This document shows positions 13,702 through 13,867 of a stretch of DNA of 13,867 nucleotides, in pieces. How positions within the stretch are numbered: position 1 is the first letter of the stretch; every line of letters begins with the position of its first letter. The translations under genes and the position numbers were made by a program. The notes beneath the pieces were generated by a model. It did no database searches, had not been told where the DNA came from, and saw only the letters and a list, made by a program, of their open reading frames with translations. The stretch spans positions 1 to 13,867 of the forward strand of contig JBKJQB010000099.1 in the NCBI GenBank assembly GCA_046594105.1, in the 5' to 3' direction. This DNA is from JBDSGC01 sp046594105. Lineage in GTDB: Bacteria > Acidobacteriota > Thermoanaerobaculia > Gp7-AA8.

Positions 13702-13867
13702 TTATCCGGCATCGTCGTTGTGCTTTTCTTGAAGAAACCATCGGAAGAGTAGGGTGGCGGCGAAGGCGCCGATCAGTTGGGCCCCGATGAAAAGCGGAGC
13801 ATCTGACGGGCGGATCCCGCTGAACGTGTTGGTGAACGCCCGGGCGATGGTGACAGCCGGGTTGGCG
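13702..13867 (-). CDS. MIP/aquaporin family channel, C-terminal part
   Basis: The last 54 codons of a minus-strand gene run from the window edge (first whole codon at 13866) to TAA at 13704-13702. The peptide begins ANPAVTIARAFTNTFSGIRP and continues with one membrane helix (about APLFIGAQLIGAFAATLLFR) and a short hydrophilic tail (EKHNDDAG). Only one helix follows the NPA box, so this must be the second NPA half-helix of an aquaporin fold. NPAVT with TNTFSGI in that position, rather than NPAR, resembles the bacterial aquaglyceroporins often found with arsenic genes (AqpS-like); that sub-family assignment is tentative. It is upstream of, and codirectional with, the ECF sigma gene. Confidence 0.8.
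   Translation of the reverse strand, partial: ANPAVTIARAFTNTFSGIRPSDAPLFIGAQLIGAFAATLLFRWFLQEKHNDDAG

Overview
The window is high-GC bacterial DNA (roughly 60-65% G+C by eye). It carries envelope and regulatory genes with repeat-rich spacers. FecR/YXWGXW envelope proteins, MacA/MacB-like exporters split into separate polypeptides, PAS-LuxR regulators and many GCCGGC-type hairpin repeats suggest a soil-type lineage such as Acidobacteriota. That assignment is an inference; the window has no rRNA or other marker gene.

Layout. (1) 1-720 (+): 3' part of a UDP-glucuronate decarboxylase-like SDR gene. (2) 721-1119: spacer with an inverted array of REP-like hairpins and a heptamer repeat. (3) 1120-3348 (+): secreted FecR-domain/YXWGXW protein with a long disordered tail, closed by a strong terminator. 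(4) 3442-4137 (+): PAS-LuxR regulator. (5) 4135-4385: a 69-bp repeat that includes the regulator's stop codon, then a 168-bp MITE-like element. (6) 4386-6942 (-): a probable two-gene unit, an uncharacterised multi-pass membrane protein followed by a secreted M14 zinc peptidase. (7) 7060-7419 (+): small PilZ protein, transcribed divergently from that unit; a second copy of the 69-bp repeat starts at its stop codon. (8) 7420-7924: REP-like inverted pair and a truncated SGNH esterase. (9) 7925-11803 (+): MacA-like adaptor and two MacB/FtsX-type permeases, with no ABC ATPase in the window. (10) 11804-12164: convergent spacer with a BIME-like inverted pair and a third, diverged copy of the stop-codon repeat. 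(11) 12165-13867 (-): aquaporin 3' end, then an ECF sigma factor gene overlapping by 11 nt a gene for an unusual fusion protein.

The most interesting locus is the last. The gene after the ECF sigma factor encodes an anti-sigma zinc finger (H-x3-C-x2-C) fused to a complete O6-alkylguanine-DNA alkyltransferase (PCHRV) and then to an Ada-type Cys4 methylphosphotriester-sensing domain at the extreme C-terminus. The AraC DNA-binding domain of classical Ada is absent. An ECF-like promoter (GGAAAA, 16 nt, CGTC) lies just upstream of the sigma gene. Together these suggest an alkylation response in which the repair and sensor protein is itself the anti-sigma factor, replacing the usual Ada activator with sigma release.

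The second notable signal is the repeat that begins at the stop codons of three unrelated genes in the same relative orientation.
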